From the NCBI GenBank assembly GCA_022701475.1, contig JAKOOI010000589.1, forward strand, positions 1 to 13,115: a stretch of 13,115 nucleotides of DNA, in the 5' to 3' direction. Source of the DNA: Weeksellaceae bacterium. Lineage in GTDB: Bacteria > Bacteroidota > Bacteroidia > Flavobacteriales > Weeksellaceae. Below, piece by piece: positions 1 to 6,580 of this stretch (position 1 is its first letter; every line of letters begins with the position of its first letter). The position numbers and the translations under genes were made by a program. The notes under the pieces were generated by a model. The model saw only the letters and a list, made by a program, of their open reading frames with translations. It ran no database searches and was not told the DNA's origin.

Positions 1-212
1 ACCTATAGTATTTAACAGTATTTCATTAAGAAAATCCCAATCAAACCATAAGTGTTATTTCCGCACACCGGTTGAGTACCATCACCGATGCTGATACTAT
101 TTTGGTCATGAAAAACGGGCAGATCGCCGAAAAAGGTAATCACTTTGAACTTATTTCTCAAGATTCGATTTACAGGTCGATGTGGGAAAAACAGAGCCTC
201 CGGCTGGAGTAA
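1..212 (+). pseudogene. C-terminal end of an ABC exporter ATPase, apparently frameshifted
   Basis: The frame ending at the TAA at 210-212 encodes a typical end of an ABC exporter nucleotide-binding domain: NQTISVISAHRLSTI with the H-loop histidine, then DADTILVMKNGQIAEKG, then a short helical tail (YRSMWEKQSLRLE). Proteins of this kind couple ATP hydrolysis to export across the inner membrane; the tail resembles peptide or bacteriocin exporters of Bacteroidetes. Going upstream, this frame meets stops at 27-29 and 6-8. Frame 2 is the only forward frame open to the window edge and reads PIVFNSISLRK, which fits the stretch normally preceding the H-loop segment. The break is at or near the A-run at 31-34, consistent with a one-base indel. 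It could be a decayed gene or a sequencing error. The Walker motifs lie outside the window, so the substrate cannot be told. Confidence 0.6.
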
Positions 213-372
213 CAGGACTATCGCTTTGTAATGGTTTCCAGGCTCACGCCATCCTGCACCTATCGGAAACAGAATTCTTGCATTTACCTTTGATGTAAGC
301 ACAGACACTTGCATTTATTACTGATTAACTGACACTTACAAATCACTTATCCGATAAAATCCACCATTTTTT

Positions 373-461
373 TCAGGAGCTTATTCCCGCTATCCACTGT
401 ATCTTTTTCTGCCTTCCCTGCCTGCCGCTGCAGAAAAAGGATGCCGTTCCTATCGGGGCTA
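373..461. repeat. Intergenic hairpin repeat
   Basis: ATCTTTTTCTGC at 401-412 pairs with GCAGAAAAAGGAT at 430-442, with one bulged base, around a 17-base C-rich loop. Outer segments CCCGCTAT (386-393) and TATCGGGG (451-458) can add pairing. The layout, starting CAGGAGC and ending ATCGGGGCTA, matches my memory of a repeat dispersed between genes in Chryseobacterium genomes; this is recall, not a search. There is no T-run after the stem, so it is not a standard terminator. Its function is unknown; a REP-like or mobile non-coding element is possible. Confidence 0.5.
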
Positions 462-480
462 CGAAGGCGGCCCGTTGATC

Positions 481-512
481 AAACCTTAGGTTTTTGAAAA
501 CCTATGAGGTTT
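481..512. repeat. AAACCT/AGGTTT palindromic repeat
   Basis: The sequence begins AAACCTTAGGTTTT and ends GAAAACCTATGAGGTTT. The second half is nearly the reverse complement of the first (three bases are missing in the left arm), giving a hairpin with a very small loop; each half is itself a small inverted repeat of AAACCT and AGGTTT. Similar AAACCT...AGGTTT palindromes are, to my recollection, common between genes in flavobacteria. It could act as a bidirectional transcription stop or be a REP-like element. Confidence 0.5.
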
Positions 513-671
513 AGAATCGACTACCTGTACAGCAGCATTTGCTTCCCACTTATTAAGTACCTCGAATAAGGTCATAAAATATTCTGAATTTTTAAATCCT
601 GATTGCCAATAGCAAAAGCGAATGGCTATCGCTACTTATCACAGATCAATGCCGTATTCCTTTCCGTTGTA

Positions 672-679
672 TAATTTTG
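672..679 (+). promoter_or_regulatory. Possible -7 element upstream of pirin
   Basis: TAATTTTG matches the Bacteroidetes -7 consensus TAnnTTTG. It lies 137 bp before the pirin start codon, which would mean a long leader, and no TTG is seen at the expected -33 distance. A weaker seven-of-eight match, TAAATTTA at 803-810, is much closer to the gene and may be the true site. Confidence 0.25.
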
Positions 680-816
680 TTCACGGAATAAAGAAATATA
701 AATATTCAGGTACCCGCTCTGGCCGGGATTTATCTTTTTTTATTATTTTTATCGACGGTGGGCAGCGGAAGCTTATGGTCTGAAACGGAACATCTAAAAA
801 TTTAAATTTATATTCT

Positions 817-1719
817 ATGTCAAACATCGGACTTATCATTGAAGAAAAATCAGCGGATATCGGGAACTTCCTGGTCGGGAGGCTGCTGCCTTTCCGGGAA
901 AAGAGAGCCGTCGGGCCTTTCGTTTTTATAGACCATATGGGGCCCGCTGAACTGAAGGATTACCAGAATCTTGAGGTTCCGCCGCATCCGCATATCGGGC
1001 TTTCCACTTTAACCTATCTGCTGGAAGGATCTATTTATCACCGCGACAGCCTGGGAAGTGCCCTGGAGATCCGGCCCGGAGCCGTTAACTGGATGACGGC
1101 AGGAAGAGGCGTGGTCCACTCTGAAAGGACGCCTGAATACCTGAGGCATTCCGATAAAAGGCTTCACGGATTCCAGATCTGGGTAGGCCTCCCGAAGCAC
1201 CTGGAACAGTCGGAACCGACCTTCCATCACATCGAAGCCAATGAAATTCCGGTCTGGGAAGAAGGCGGAATCCGGTATAAACTGATTGCCGGGGAAGCTT
1301 TCAGCAGAAAATCACCTGTTCCTGTTCACAGCAAGCTGTTCTTCATCGAAATCAAAACAAAGGAAGCCCGGAAGATCAGCATCGGAAAAGACCTTTATGG
1401 CGAAGCTGCGATGTATGTCCTGGACGGAACCGTTACTACGGACGGCAATTCCTACGGATCCAAACAGCTGCTGATTGCCAAGAACACCCGGCTCTGCGAG
1501 TTCGATATGAGTGAAAACGGAACGGTGTACCTGTTCGGCGGCGAGCCGTTCGAGGAAGAACGCTTTATTTTCTGGAATTTTGTGAACTCAGACAAAAATA
1601 AGATCGAAGAAGCCAAAGTAAACTGGCACGACCAGAACCACGATGCTTTCCCGCCGGTTCCGGGAGATGAAAAAGAATATGTCCCGCTTCCGAAAGCCGT
1701 TTTAAACCGTAAACCATAA
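817..1719 (+). CDS. Pirin family protein
   Basis: A 300-residue bicupin of the pirin family, cytoplasmic, with no signal peptide. The N-terminal cupin carries the pirin metal site: His57 and His59 in PPHPHIGLSTLTYLLEG, then His101 and Glu103 in GRGVVHSERT. These match the four ligands (three His and one Glu) that hold iron in known pirins. The phrases PFVFIDHMGP, LHGFQIWVGLP and the C-terminal GGEPFEEERFIFWNFVNS are also characteristic, and the length is normal. Family members include quercetin dioxygenases and transcription cofactors that sense redox state, so the exact role is open. The ATG start gives the expected N-terminus, and upstream is non-coding. The next gene, osmC-like, begins 88 bp downstream with no terminator between, so cotranscription is plausible. 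Confidence 0.93.
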   Translation: MSNIGLIIEEKSADIGNFLVGRLLPFREKRAVGPFVFIDHMGPAELKDYQNLEVPPHPHIGLSTLTYLLEGSIYHRDSLGSALEIRPGAVNWMTAGRGVVHSERTPEYLRHSDKRLHGFQIWVGLPKHLEQSEPTFHHIEANEIPVWEEGGIRYKLIAGEAFSRKSPVPVHSKLFFIEIKTKEARKISIGKDLYGEAAMYVLDGTVTTDGNSYGSKQLLIAKNTRLCEFDMSENGTVYLFGGEPFEEERFIFWNFVNSDKNKIEEAKVNWHDQNHDAFPPVPGDEKEYVPLPKAVLNRKP

Positions 1720-1807
1720 ACCTTAAACCGGCAGAACCTATGATGGTAACCTAACAGGACATCACAGGCCGGAAACCGGAATTGTAACCCGATTATACAG
1801 AAAAAAT

Positions 1808-2206
1808 ATGACCGTTAGCGTAAAAGCAAGTTTAGGAAAAGAAAAATATTACACCGAAGTTACCGCCGGTGGAAATAGCCTGATCACGGATGAGCCTGTA
1901 GACAAAGGCGGCCAGAACAAAGGCTTCAACCCTTTCGAGATCATGGCCACTTCCCTGGCCAGCTGTACGGCTGCCACCCTGAGAATGTATATTGACCGCA
2001 AAGCATGGGAAGTCGAAAAGATCAATGTAGAGGTAGACCTGGAGCATTTTCCCTTAACCAAAAGAACCATTTTTACAAGAACCGTCGGTTTTGAAGGAAC
2101 ACTTCCTGATGAAGAACAGATGAAAAGGCTGCGTGCGATTGCCGATGCATGCCCGGTCCATAAAATACTGACGAACGAAATAGAAATACTCACCAAATTT
2201 TCATAA
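1808..2206 (+). CDS. OsmC family peroxidase-like protein
   Basis: A 132-residue OsmC/Ohr superfamily protein. Members are cytoplasmic thiol peroxidases that reduce organic hydroperoxides with a pair of cysteines. Both are present: Cys53 in FEIMATSLASCTAATLRMY and Cys115 in ADACPVHKIL. The order is the family's usual one: N-terminal beta strands (VKASLGKEKYYTEVTAGG), a first helix with Cys53, then strands and a second helix with Cys115. It looks closer to the YhfA/OsmC-like branch than to Ohr proper, so peroxidase activity is inferred rather than certain. The ATG is preceded by an A-rich stretch (CAGAAAAAAT), with no clear Shine-Dalgarno. Its TAA is followed by a single base and then the ATG of the GNAT gene, which suggests translational coupling. 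Confidence 0.9.
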   Translation: MTVSVKASLGKEKYYTEVTAGGNSLITDEPVDKGGQNKGFNPFEIMATSLASCTAATLRMYIDRKAWEVEKINVEVDLEHFPLTKRTIFTRTVGFEGTLPDEEQMKRLRAIADACPVHKILTNEIEILTKFS

Positions 2207-2207
2207 C

Positions 2208-2507
2208 ATGATTGAAGTAAAACAAAAGAACGACGAGAAAAGAGGAAGCTTTGAAGCCTTCCTGGACGGAAACCACGCAGGACTGATGACCTATACCTGG
2301 GCCGGGGAAGACCGGTTTATCATCGACCATACGGAAGTGGAAGAAAGCTACAACGGAAAAGGTGTCGGCAAGGAAATGCTGGAAGCCGCCGTGGAATATG
2401 CCCGGAAAAACAGCAAATCCATCATTCCGCTCTGCCCTTTTGCCAAGGCTATGATCCAGAAGCATGAGGAAATGCAGGACGTCCTGGTAAACAATGCACA
2501 GGCATAA
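2208..2507 (+). CDS. Small GNAT-like N-acetyltransferase (YidJ/NATD1 type)
   Basis: A 99-residue minimal GNAT-fold protein of the Gcn5-related class that includes bacterial YidJ-like proteins and eukaryotic NATD1. It has beta strands at about 14-41 (FEAFLDGNHAGLMTYTWAG, then RFIIDHTEV), the acetyl-CoA pyrophosphate loop NGKGVGKEM at 49-57 followed by a helix (LEAAVEYAR), and the family's PLCPFAKAMIQKH segment with conserved Cys76. The domain is complete but much shorter than ordinary GNAT enzymes (140-180 residues), as usual for this class. The acceptor substrate is unknown. It starts one base after the osmC stop codon and is followed by a strong terminator, so it closes that transcript. Family assignment is firm; enzymatic activity is inferred. 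Confidence 0.88.
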   Translation: MIEVKQKNDEKRGSFEAFLDGNHAGLMTYTWAGEDRFIIDHTEVEESYNGKGVGKEMLEAAVEYARKNSKSIIPLCPFAKAMIQKHEEMQDVLVNNAQA

Positions 2508-2535
2508 CCTCCGGGCTCAATCCGTTCACCGGTAT

Positions 2536-2566
2536 AACCTTCCGCCAGTCCGGAAGGTTTTTTTTT
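2536..2566 (+). terminator. Rho-independent terminator after the GNAT gene
   Basis: A perfect 9-bp stem, AACCTTCCG (2536-2544) with CGGAAGGTT (2551-2559), has a 6-base loop and runs into a T-tract ending at 2566. It sits 29 bp after the GNAT stop and ends the pirin-osmC-GNAT region. Confidence 0.9.
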
Positions 2567-2585
2567 CAGCAGAAGAGAAAAAAAC

Positions 2586-2593
2586 TATATTTG
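2586..2593 (+). promoter_or_regulatory. Promoter -7 element of the symporter gene
   Basis: TATATTTG is an exact match to the Bacteroidetes -7 consensus TAnnTTTG, 19 bp before the ATG at 2613 and just after the preceding terminator. Transcription would start near 2600 and leave a leader of about a dozen bases. No clear TTG is seen at -33; that region is the T-tract of the terminator. Confidence 0.6.
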
Positions 2594-2612
2594 CTGAAAT
2601 TTAAATGTAAGA

Positions 2613-4172
2613 ATGAATCCCGGAACTACTCTCCTGCTGTTTGTATTTATTTATTTCGCCGGCCTTTTGGTGATTTCCTATTTTACGAGCCGGAACGCGG
2701 ACAACCAGTCTTTTTTCATCGGCAACAAAAAGAGCAAATGGTGGCTGGTCGCCTTCGGGATGATCGGGACCAGCCTGAGCGGGGTTACCTTTATTTCCGT
2801 ACCCGGTACCGTAGGGAAAATGACCGGCAGCGAATATATCTACGGCGGATTTGAATATTACATGATGGTAATCGGGTTTTTCATCGGTTACTTTATCGTA
2901 GCCGCCATCCTCCTTCCGCTTTATTACAAGATGAACCTGACCTCCATTTACACCTATCTCGGAAAACGGTTCAATGTGGAAGCCCATAAGATCGGATCGG
3001 TGTTTTTTATCATTTCCCGGGCGATCGGTGCTACGGCAAGGCTTTACCTTGTCGTTAATGTGCTCCAGATCTTCCTGCTGGAAGGCCTGGGCGTACCGTT
3101 TTGGGTGACGGCAGCCGTCCTGCTCCTGATGGTGCTTCTGTACACTTTTGAAGGCGGTGTGAAAACCATCGTGATTACCGATACGCTGCAGACCTCCTTT
3201 ATGATCATCAGCCTCATCGCCTGCATCGTCTATATTTTATCCCACCTGAACCTGTCCTTCGGGGAAGCCTACACCATCCTGGAACAGAAAAATTATACGC
3301 ATTTCATCAACCTGGATCCCAATTCCAAGACCTTTTTCCTGAAAACCATCCTGGGCGGGATTTTCATTACCATCGCCATGACCGGCCTGGACCAGGAAAT
3401 GATGCAGAAGAATATTTCCGTTGACAGCCTTCAGAATTCAAAAAAGAATATGCTGACCTTCGCAGGGACACTGCTTTTCGTCAACCTTGCCTTTCTCTTT
3501 TTGGGCGGGCTGCTGTATCTTTTTGCTTTACAGAACGGCGCGGAATACGGGCAGATCAGCGGAGAAACGGTGACGAATATTTTCGGGTTCAGGGATTCCG
3601 CAGGAAACATCAGCAATATCATGGGCGATGATCTGTTCCCGGCACTTTCGCTTCAGGGACATTTCCCGATGATCATTTCCGTCATATTCATCATCGGACT
3701 GATTTCCGCCCTCTTCCCTTCCGCCGACGGAGCCCTGACTGCCGTTACAAGCTCCTGCTGCGTAGACCTGCTGAATCTGAACGGCGACAGGACCAGAACG
3801 GAAAAGGAAAAGAAAAAATTACGGATGAAAGTACACCTCACCTTTACCGTGGTTTTCTTCATTTTGATCATGGTCTTCAAAGCCATGAACGACAAGTCGA
3901 TCGTCTACCTTATCATGGAAATTGCAGGCTATACCTACGGGCCGCTGCTCGGGCTGTTTGCTTTCGGGATTTTCACCAAATTCAGGATCTCGAAAAAATA
4001 TTCGATCCTTGCCGTTACAATCATCGCACCGTTTCTTACCTATTTCATCAATTATGCAGTCACTGCTTACACCGATTACCGCATCGGAGTGGAGCTGATT
4101 GTCCTGAACGGACTGTTAACCTTCGCCGGACTGTGGCTGGTGAAGAATAAAAACTACCTGAGACTGGTGTAG
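2613..4172 (+). CDS. Sodium:solute symporter family protein
   Basis: A 519-residue inner-membrane protein of the SSS family (vSGLT and PutP relatives, LeuT fold), which import solutes with Na+. About 13 hydrophobic helices can be traced, the first at 6-24. Family marks include FFIGNKKSKWWLVAFGMIGTS at 34-54 leading into LSGVTFISVPG, the segment ITDTLQTSFMI at 188-198, GLDQEMMQKN at 258-267, the SADGALTAVTSS segment at 370-381 whose Ser/Thr residues lie where the second Na+ site of this family is formed, and AGYTYGPLLGLFAFG at 438-452. The length is normal. The substrate cannot be predicted; this Bacteroidetes subgroup is often left as a generic symporter. The ATG lies just behind a consensus -7 element and the gene stands alone. 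A GGCT-rich repeat begins 2 bp after the stop. Confidence 0.92.
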   Translation: MNPGTTLLLFVFIYFAGLLVISYFTSRNADNQSFFIGNKKSKWWLVAFGMIGTSLSGVTFISVPGTVGKMTGSEYIYGGFEYYMMVIGFFIGYFIVAAILLPLYYKMNLTSIYTYLGKRFNVEAHKIGSVFFIISRAIGATARLYLVVNVLQIFLLEGLGVPFWVTAAVLLLMVLLYTFEGGVKTIVITDTLQTSFMIISLIACIVYILSHLNLSFGEAYTILEQKNYTHFINLDPNSKTFFLKTILGGIFITIAMTGLDQEMMQKNISVDSLQNSKKNMLTFAGTLLFVNLAFLFLGGLLYLFALQNGAEYGQISGETVTNIFGFRDSAGNISNIMGDDLFPALSLQGHFPMIISVIFIIGLISALFPSADGALTAVTSSCCVDLLNLNGDRTRTEKEKKKLRMKVHLTFTVVFFILIMVFKAMNDKSIVYLIMEIAGYTYGPLLGLFAFGIFTKFRISKKYSILAVTIIAPFLTYFINYAVTAYTDYRIGVELIVLNGLLTFAGLWLVKNKNYLRLV

Positions 4173-4174
4173 TG

Positions 4175-4228
4175 CGGATGGCTGTTGGCTGCTTGCTCTT
4201 GGCTTTTAGCTTCTGGCTTTTGCATCCG
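4175..4228. repeat. GGCT-rich intergenic repeat flanked by CGGATG/CATCCG
   Basis: A low-complexity run of GGCT and AGCT units separated by T-rich spacers (GGCT at least four times, plus AGCT) begins 2 bp after the symporter stop. It is enclosed by a 6-bp inverted repeat, CGGATG at 4175-4180 and CATCCG at 4223-4228. Similar GGCTATTGGCT-type runs are, from memory, frequent between genes in Chryseobacterium. It might slow transcription after the symporter gene, but it lacks the stem and T-run of a classical terminator. Confidence 0.45.
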
Positions 4229-4647
4229 GCGATAAAGCTTAGTGTATATAATCTTTGCCCGCAGCCAGAAGTTATAGCCGGGCCTGATTGCAATCGCAAA
4301 TCGAATATTTATTTATTCGGCTGACCTTCAGTGTATGATCATATTCTGATGTAAAAACGGTGATGATAACTTAGGCGCTCATAGCCTTATGATAAGAAGA
4401 ATAGCTTTACTAAACTGATGAAATGAACGTCCGCAGGCAGGTTTAAATGATTGCAGAAACTGAGGATAAAAACTTCTGTAAAAAATAAAAATTTTCCTGA
4501 CCGATGAAAAGCCCGGAGACCGCATTTCCGGATGACGGGCAATGATATCATGATAAGTACACTTAGCGGGAGGTTCCAGACTCCGGAAAAGTTTTGGAAT
4601 CAGACTTTCAGGGAAGGTTTCCATTTCCGTAAGCCAGTAAAAAATTG

Positions 4648-4655
4648 TAAGTTTG
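4648..4655 (+). promoter_or_regulatory. Promoter -7 element of the transketolase operon
   Basis: TAAGTTTG is an exact TAnnTTTG match, 21 bp before the ATG at 4677. Transcription would begin at about 4661-4663. The element overlaps the in-frame TTG at 4653, so that codon would not be in the message; this decides the start in favour of 4677. No clear TTG is seen at -33. Confidence 0.6.
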
Positions 4656-4676
4656 CATGCAAATAAATCTTATATA

Positions 4677-5528
4677 ATGAGTAAAAGTATCGAAGAGCTG
4701 AAATCTCTTACTACACAAATCAGAAGAGACATTTTAAGAATGGTCCACGCTGTAAATTCCGGCCACCCGGGAGGAAGTTTAGGTTGTACGGAATATTTTG
4801 CCGCCCTTTACGGAAAGGTAATGAATTATTCGCTTCCTTTTACGATGGAAGGCAAAAATGAAGACCACTTCTATCTTTCCAACGGGCACATTTCTCCGGT
4901 ATTCTATTCCACTCTTGCCAGATCAGGATTTTTCCCGGTGGAAGAGCTGAAAACCTTCAGAAAGCTGGATTCAAGATTACAGGGACACCCGACTACCCAT
5001 GAAGGGCTTCCGGGGGTAAGAATCGCTTCAGGTTCATTGGGCCAGGGCCTTTCCGTAGCACTTGGAGTAGCTCAGGGAAAAAAGCTGGACGGAGATCACT
5101 CTTTGGTATACTCACTGCACGGAGACGGCGAACTTCAGGAAGGCCAGGTTTGGGAAGCTTTCATGTATGCCGCCGCTAAAAAAGTAGACAATATCATTTC
5201 CACCATCGACTATAACGGACAGCAGATCGACGGAAGCACCGAAAATGTACTTTCTCTCGGAAACCTGCACGCCAAACTGGAAGCCTTCGGATGGCTTGTG
5301 CTGGAAGAAAAGAACGGAAACGACCTGGAAGCGGTAATCGCCATTCTTGAGAAAGCAAAAACCGAAACCGGAAACGGAAAACCGGTTGCCATTATCCTTC
5401 ACACCGAAATGGGATCCGGAGTAGATTATATGATGGGAACCCACGCATGGCATGGGAAAGCACCGAATGACGAGCAGCTGGATACGGCATTCAAGCAACT
5501 GTACCTGGAAGCGCCTGCGGATTATTAA
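4677..5528 (+). CDS. Transketolase, N-terminal (ThDP pyrophosphate-binding) subunit
   Basis: The 283-residue N-terminal half of transketolase, the thiamine diphosphate enzyme moving two-carbon units between sugar phosphates in the non-oxidative pentose phosphate pathway (cytoplasm). It contains VNSGHPGGSLG at 26-36 with catalytic-site His30, LSNGHISPVFYS at 67-78, the LQGHPT segment at 101-106, the ThDP/Mg2+ motif starting GDGELQEGQVWEA at 149 and ending at Asn180 in DYNGQQIDG, and MGTHAWHGKAPND near the C-terminus. The pyrimidine and C-terminal domains are absent because the next gene encodes them. The start is the ATG at 4677; an in-frame TTG eight codons upstream lies inside the promoter. 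The spacing to the partner gene is 55 bp without a terminator, so the two form an operon. Confidence 0.95.
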   Translation: MSKSIEELKSLTTQIRRDILRMVHAVNSGHPGGSLGCTEYFAALYGKVMNYSLPFTMEGKNEDHFYLSNGHISPVFYSTLARSGFFPVEELKTFRKLDSRLQGHPTTHEGLPGVRIASGSLGQGLSVALGVAQGKKLDGDHSLVYSLHGDGELQEGQVWEAFMYAAAKKVDNIISTIDYNGQQIDGSTENVLSLGNLHAKLEAFGWLVLEEKNGNDLEAVIAILEKAKTETGNGKPVAIILHTEMGSGVDYMMGTHAWHGKAPNDEQLDTAFKQLYLEAPADY

Positions 5529-5583
5529 TCGTAACCTGTCGGTAACCTCCCCTCTTTATTCCTAATTAACAAAGCGTAAAAAA

Positions 5584-6528
5584 ATGAAATTTACATATAC
5601 TGAAAAGAAAGATACACGTTCAGGATTCGGTGCCGGATTGGCTGAACTTGCAGACACAAACCCGAATGTCGTAGCCCTTTGTGCCGACCTTATCGGTTCC
5701 CTGAAAATGGAGAAATTCATTGAGAAAGCACCGGAAAGGTTTTACCAGACCGGAATTGCTGAAGCCAACATGATGGGCCTTGCCGCAGGTCTGAGCATCA
5801 CCGGAAAAATCCCTTTTACCGGAACGTTCGCCAACTTTTCCACTTCAAGGGTATACGACCAGATCCGCCAGTCGATTGCCTATTCCGATAAAAACGTGAA
5901 AATCTGTGCTTCCCACGCCGGGCTTACCCTGGGAGAAGACGGTGCCACCCACCAGGTGCTGGAGGATATCGGAATGATGAAAATGCTTCCGGGCATGACC
6001 GTCATCAATCCTTGCGACTACAACCAGACAAAAGCCGCTACTTTAGCCATCGCTGAGTATGAAGGCCCTGTATACCTGAGGTTCGGAAGACCGGTAGTAC
6101 CGGTTTTCATTCCGGAAGATATGCCTTTCGAGATCGGGAAAGGAATCCTGTTACAGGAGGGAACCGATGTCACCATTGTTGCTACAGGCCACCTGGTTTG
6201 GGAATCCCTCTTAGCCGCAGATGAGCTGGAAAAAGAAGGCATTTCCTGCGAAGTGATCAACATCCACACCATCAAGCCTCTTGATGAGGAAATCATCCTG
6301 AAATCCGTTGAGAAAACAGGAAAAATAGTAACGGCTGAAGAGCACAATTACCTTGGAGGGTTAGGGGAATCCATTGCCGGAATGCTGGCCAGAAAGAGAC
6401 CTACCCGACAGGAGTTTGTTGCCGTGAACGATACCTTCGGGGAATCGGCTACTCCTGCTGAACTGATGAAGAAATACAAGATTGACGCCAACGCCGTGAA
6501 AGAAGCGGTAAGGAGAATTTTAGCTTAA
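5584..6528 (+). CDS. Transketolase, C-terminal (ThDP pyrimidine-binding) subunit
   Basis: The 314-residue second half of a split transketolase, cytoplasmic. The pyrimidine domain begins with RSGFGAGLAEL and carries QTGIAEANMMGLAAGL at 55-70, where Glu60 corresponds to the conserved glutamate that activates the ThDP aminopyrimidine. The next block, SHAGLTLGEDGATHQ at 110-124, contains substrate-site histidines. A transketolase C-terminal domain follows from about residue 185 (GTDVTIVATGHLVWESLLAA, then INIHTIKPLDEE and TAEEHNYLGGLGESIAG). Active sites in this enzyme class form between pyrophosphate and pyrimidine domains, so this protein should work only with the subunit encoded just upstream. 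The start is the ATG after AAAAAA at 5578-5583. A strong terminator follows 23 bp after the stop. The split form is common in Bacteroidetes and archaea. Confidence 0.95.
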   Translation: MKFTYTEKKDTRSGFGAGLAELADTNPNVVALCADLIGSLKMEKFIEKAPERFYQTGIAEANMMGLAAGLSITGKIPFTGTFANFSTSRVYDQIRQSIAYSDKNVKICASHAGLTLGEDGATHQVLEDIGMMKMLPGMTVINPCDYNQTKAATLAIAEYEGPVYLRFGRPVVPVFIPEDMPFEIGKGILLQEGTDVTIVATGHLVWESLLAADELEKEGISCEVINIHTIKPLDEEIILKSVEKTGKIVTAEEHNYLGGLGESIAGMLARKRPTRQEFVAVNDTFGESATPAELMKKYKIDANAVKEAVRRILA

Positions 6529-6551
6529 TATTTCTTTTTATACAAAAAGAG

Positions 6552-6580
6552 AAAGCATCCTTTTACAGGATGCTTTTTTT
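6552..6580 (+). terminator. Rho-independent terminator of the transketolase operon
   Basis: AAAGCATCC (6552-6560) pairs perfectly with GGATGCTTT (6568-6576) around a 7-base loop TTTTACA. A T-tract reaches 6580. Confidence 0.9.

Larger units (their letters stand above)
213..816. other. Gene-poor intergenic stretch of about 600 bp
   Basis: No credible coding region is visible on either strand. The stretch holds a 10-base direct repeat (CTTGCATTTA at 277-286 and 308-317), the hairpin repeat at 373-461, the palindromic repeat at 481-512, and a degenerate GCCAATAGC / GAATGGC segment at about 604-631 that resembles the GGCT-rich repeat after the symporter gene when read on the other strand. Matches to the promoter element TAnnTTTG occur at 285-292 and 672-679. 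It lies between a damaged ABC gene and pirin, so part of it may be eroded coding DNA. Confidence 0.6.
4173..4676. other. Gene-poor intergenic stretch of about 500 bp
   Basis: Apart from the GGCT-rich repeat at its left end and the transketolase promoter at its right end, no gene is supported. The middle holds small inverted repeats: CGAAT/ATTCG at about 4302-4319, GCCCG (4511-4515) with CGGGC (4536-4540), and two overlapping 10-bp palindromes at 4542-4555. An 81-codon antisense frame at 4379-4624 has no recognisable protein features. A small RNA or eroded gene cannot be excluded. Confidence 0.5.

Noticed and set aside
12..314. 100-codon - strand frame over the ABC remnant
   Set aside because: It is antisense to the clearly recognisable ABC transporter tail.
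1720..1807. Separate promoter or terminator between pirin and the OsmC gene
   Set aside because: No stem with a T-run and no TAnnTTTG match is visible in this gap.
2591..2854. 87-codon + strand frame overlapping the symporter start
   Set aside because: It is an out-of-frame shadow, rich in Arg and without homology, while the symporter frame is clear.
4334..4343. Palindrome TATGATCATA as an operator
   Set aside because: A 10-bp palindrome is expected by chance several times in 13 kb, and it is more than 300 bp from the next gene.
4542..4555. Overlapping palindromes ATGATATCAT and TATCATGATA
   Set aside because: They are short, AT-rich and over 100 bp from any start codon; nothing ties them to regulation.
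4379..4624. 81-codon - strand frame in the symporter/transketolase gap
   Set aside because: The translation has no domain, membrane pattern or recognisable motif, and no promoter-like element was found for it.
4653..4676. TTG start for the transketolase N-terminal subunit
   Set aside because: It overlaps the consensus -7 element, so it would not be transcribed; the ATG at 4677 matches the usual N-terminus.
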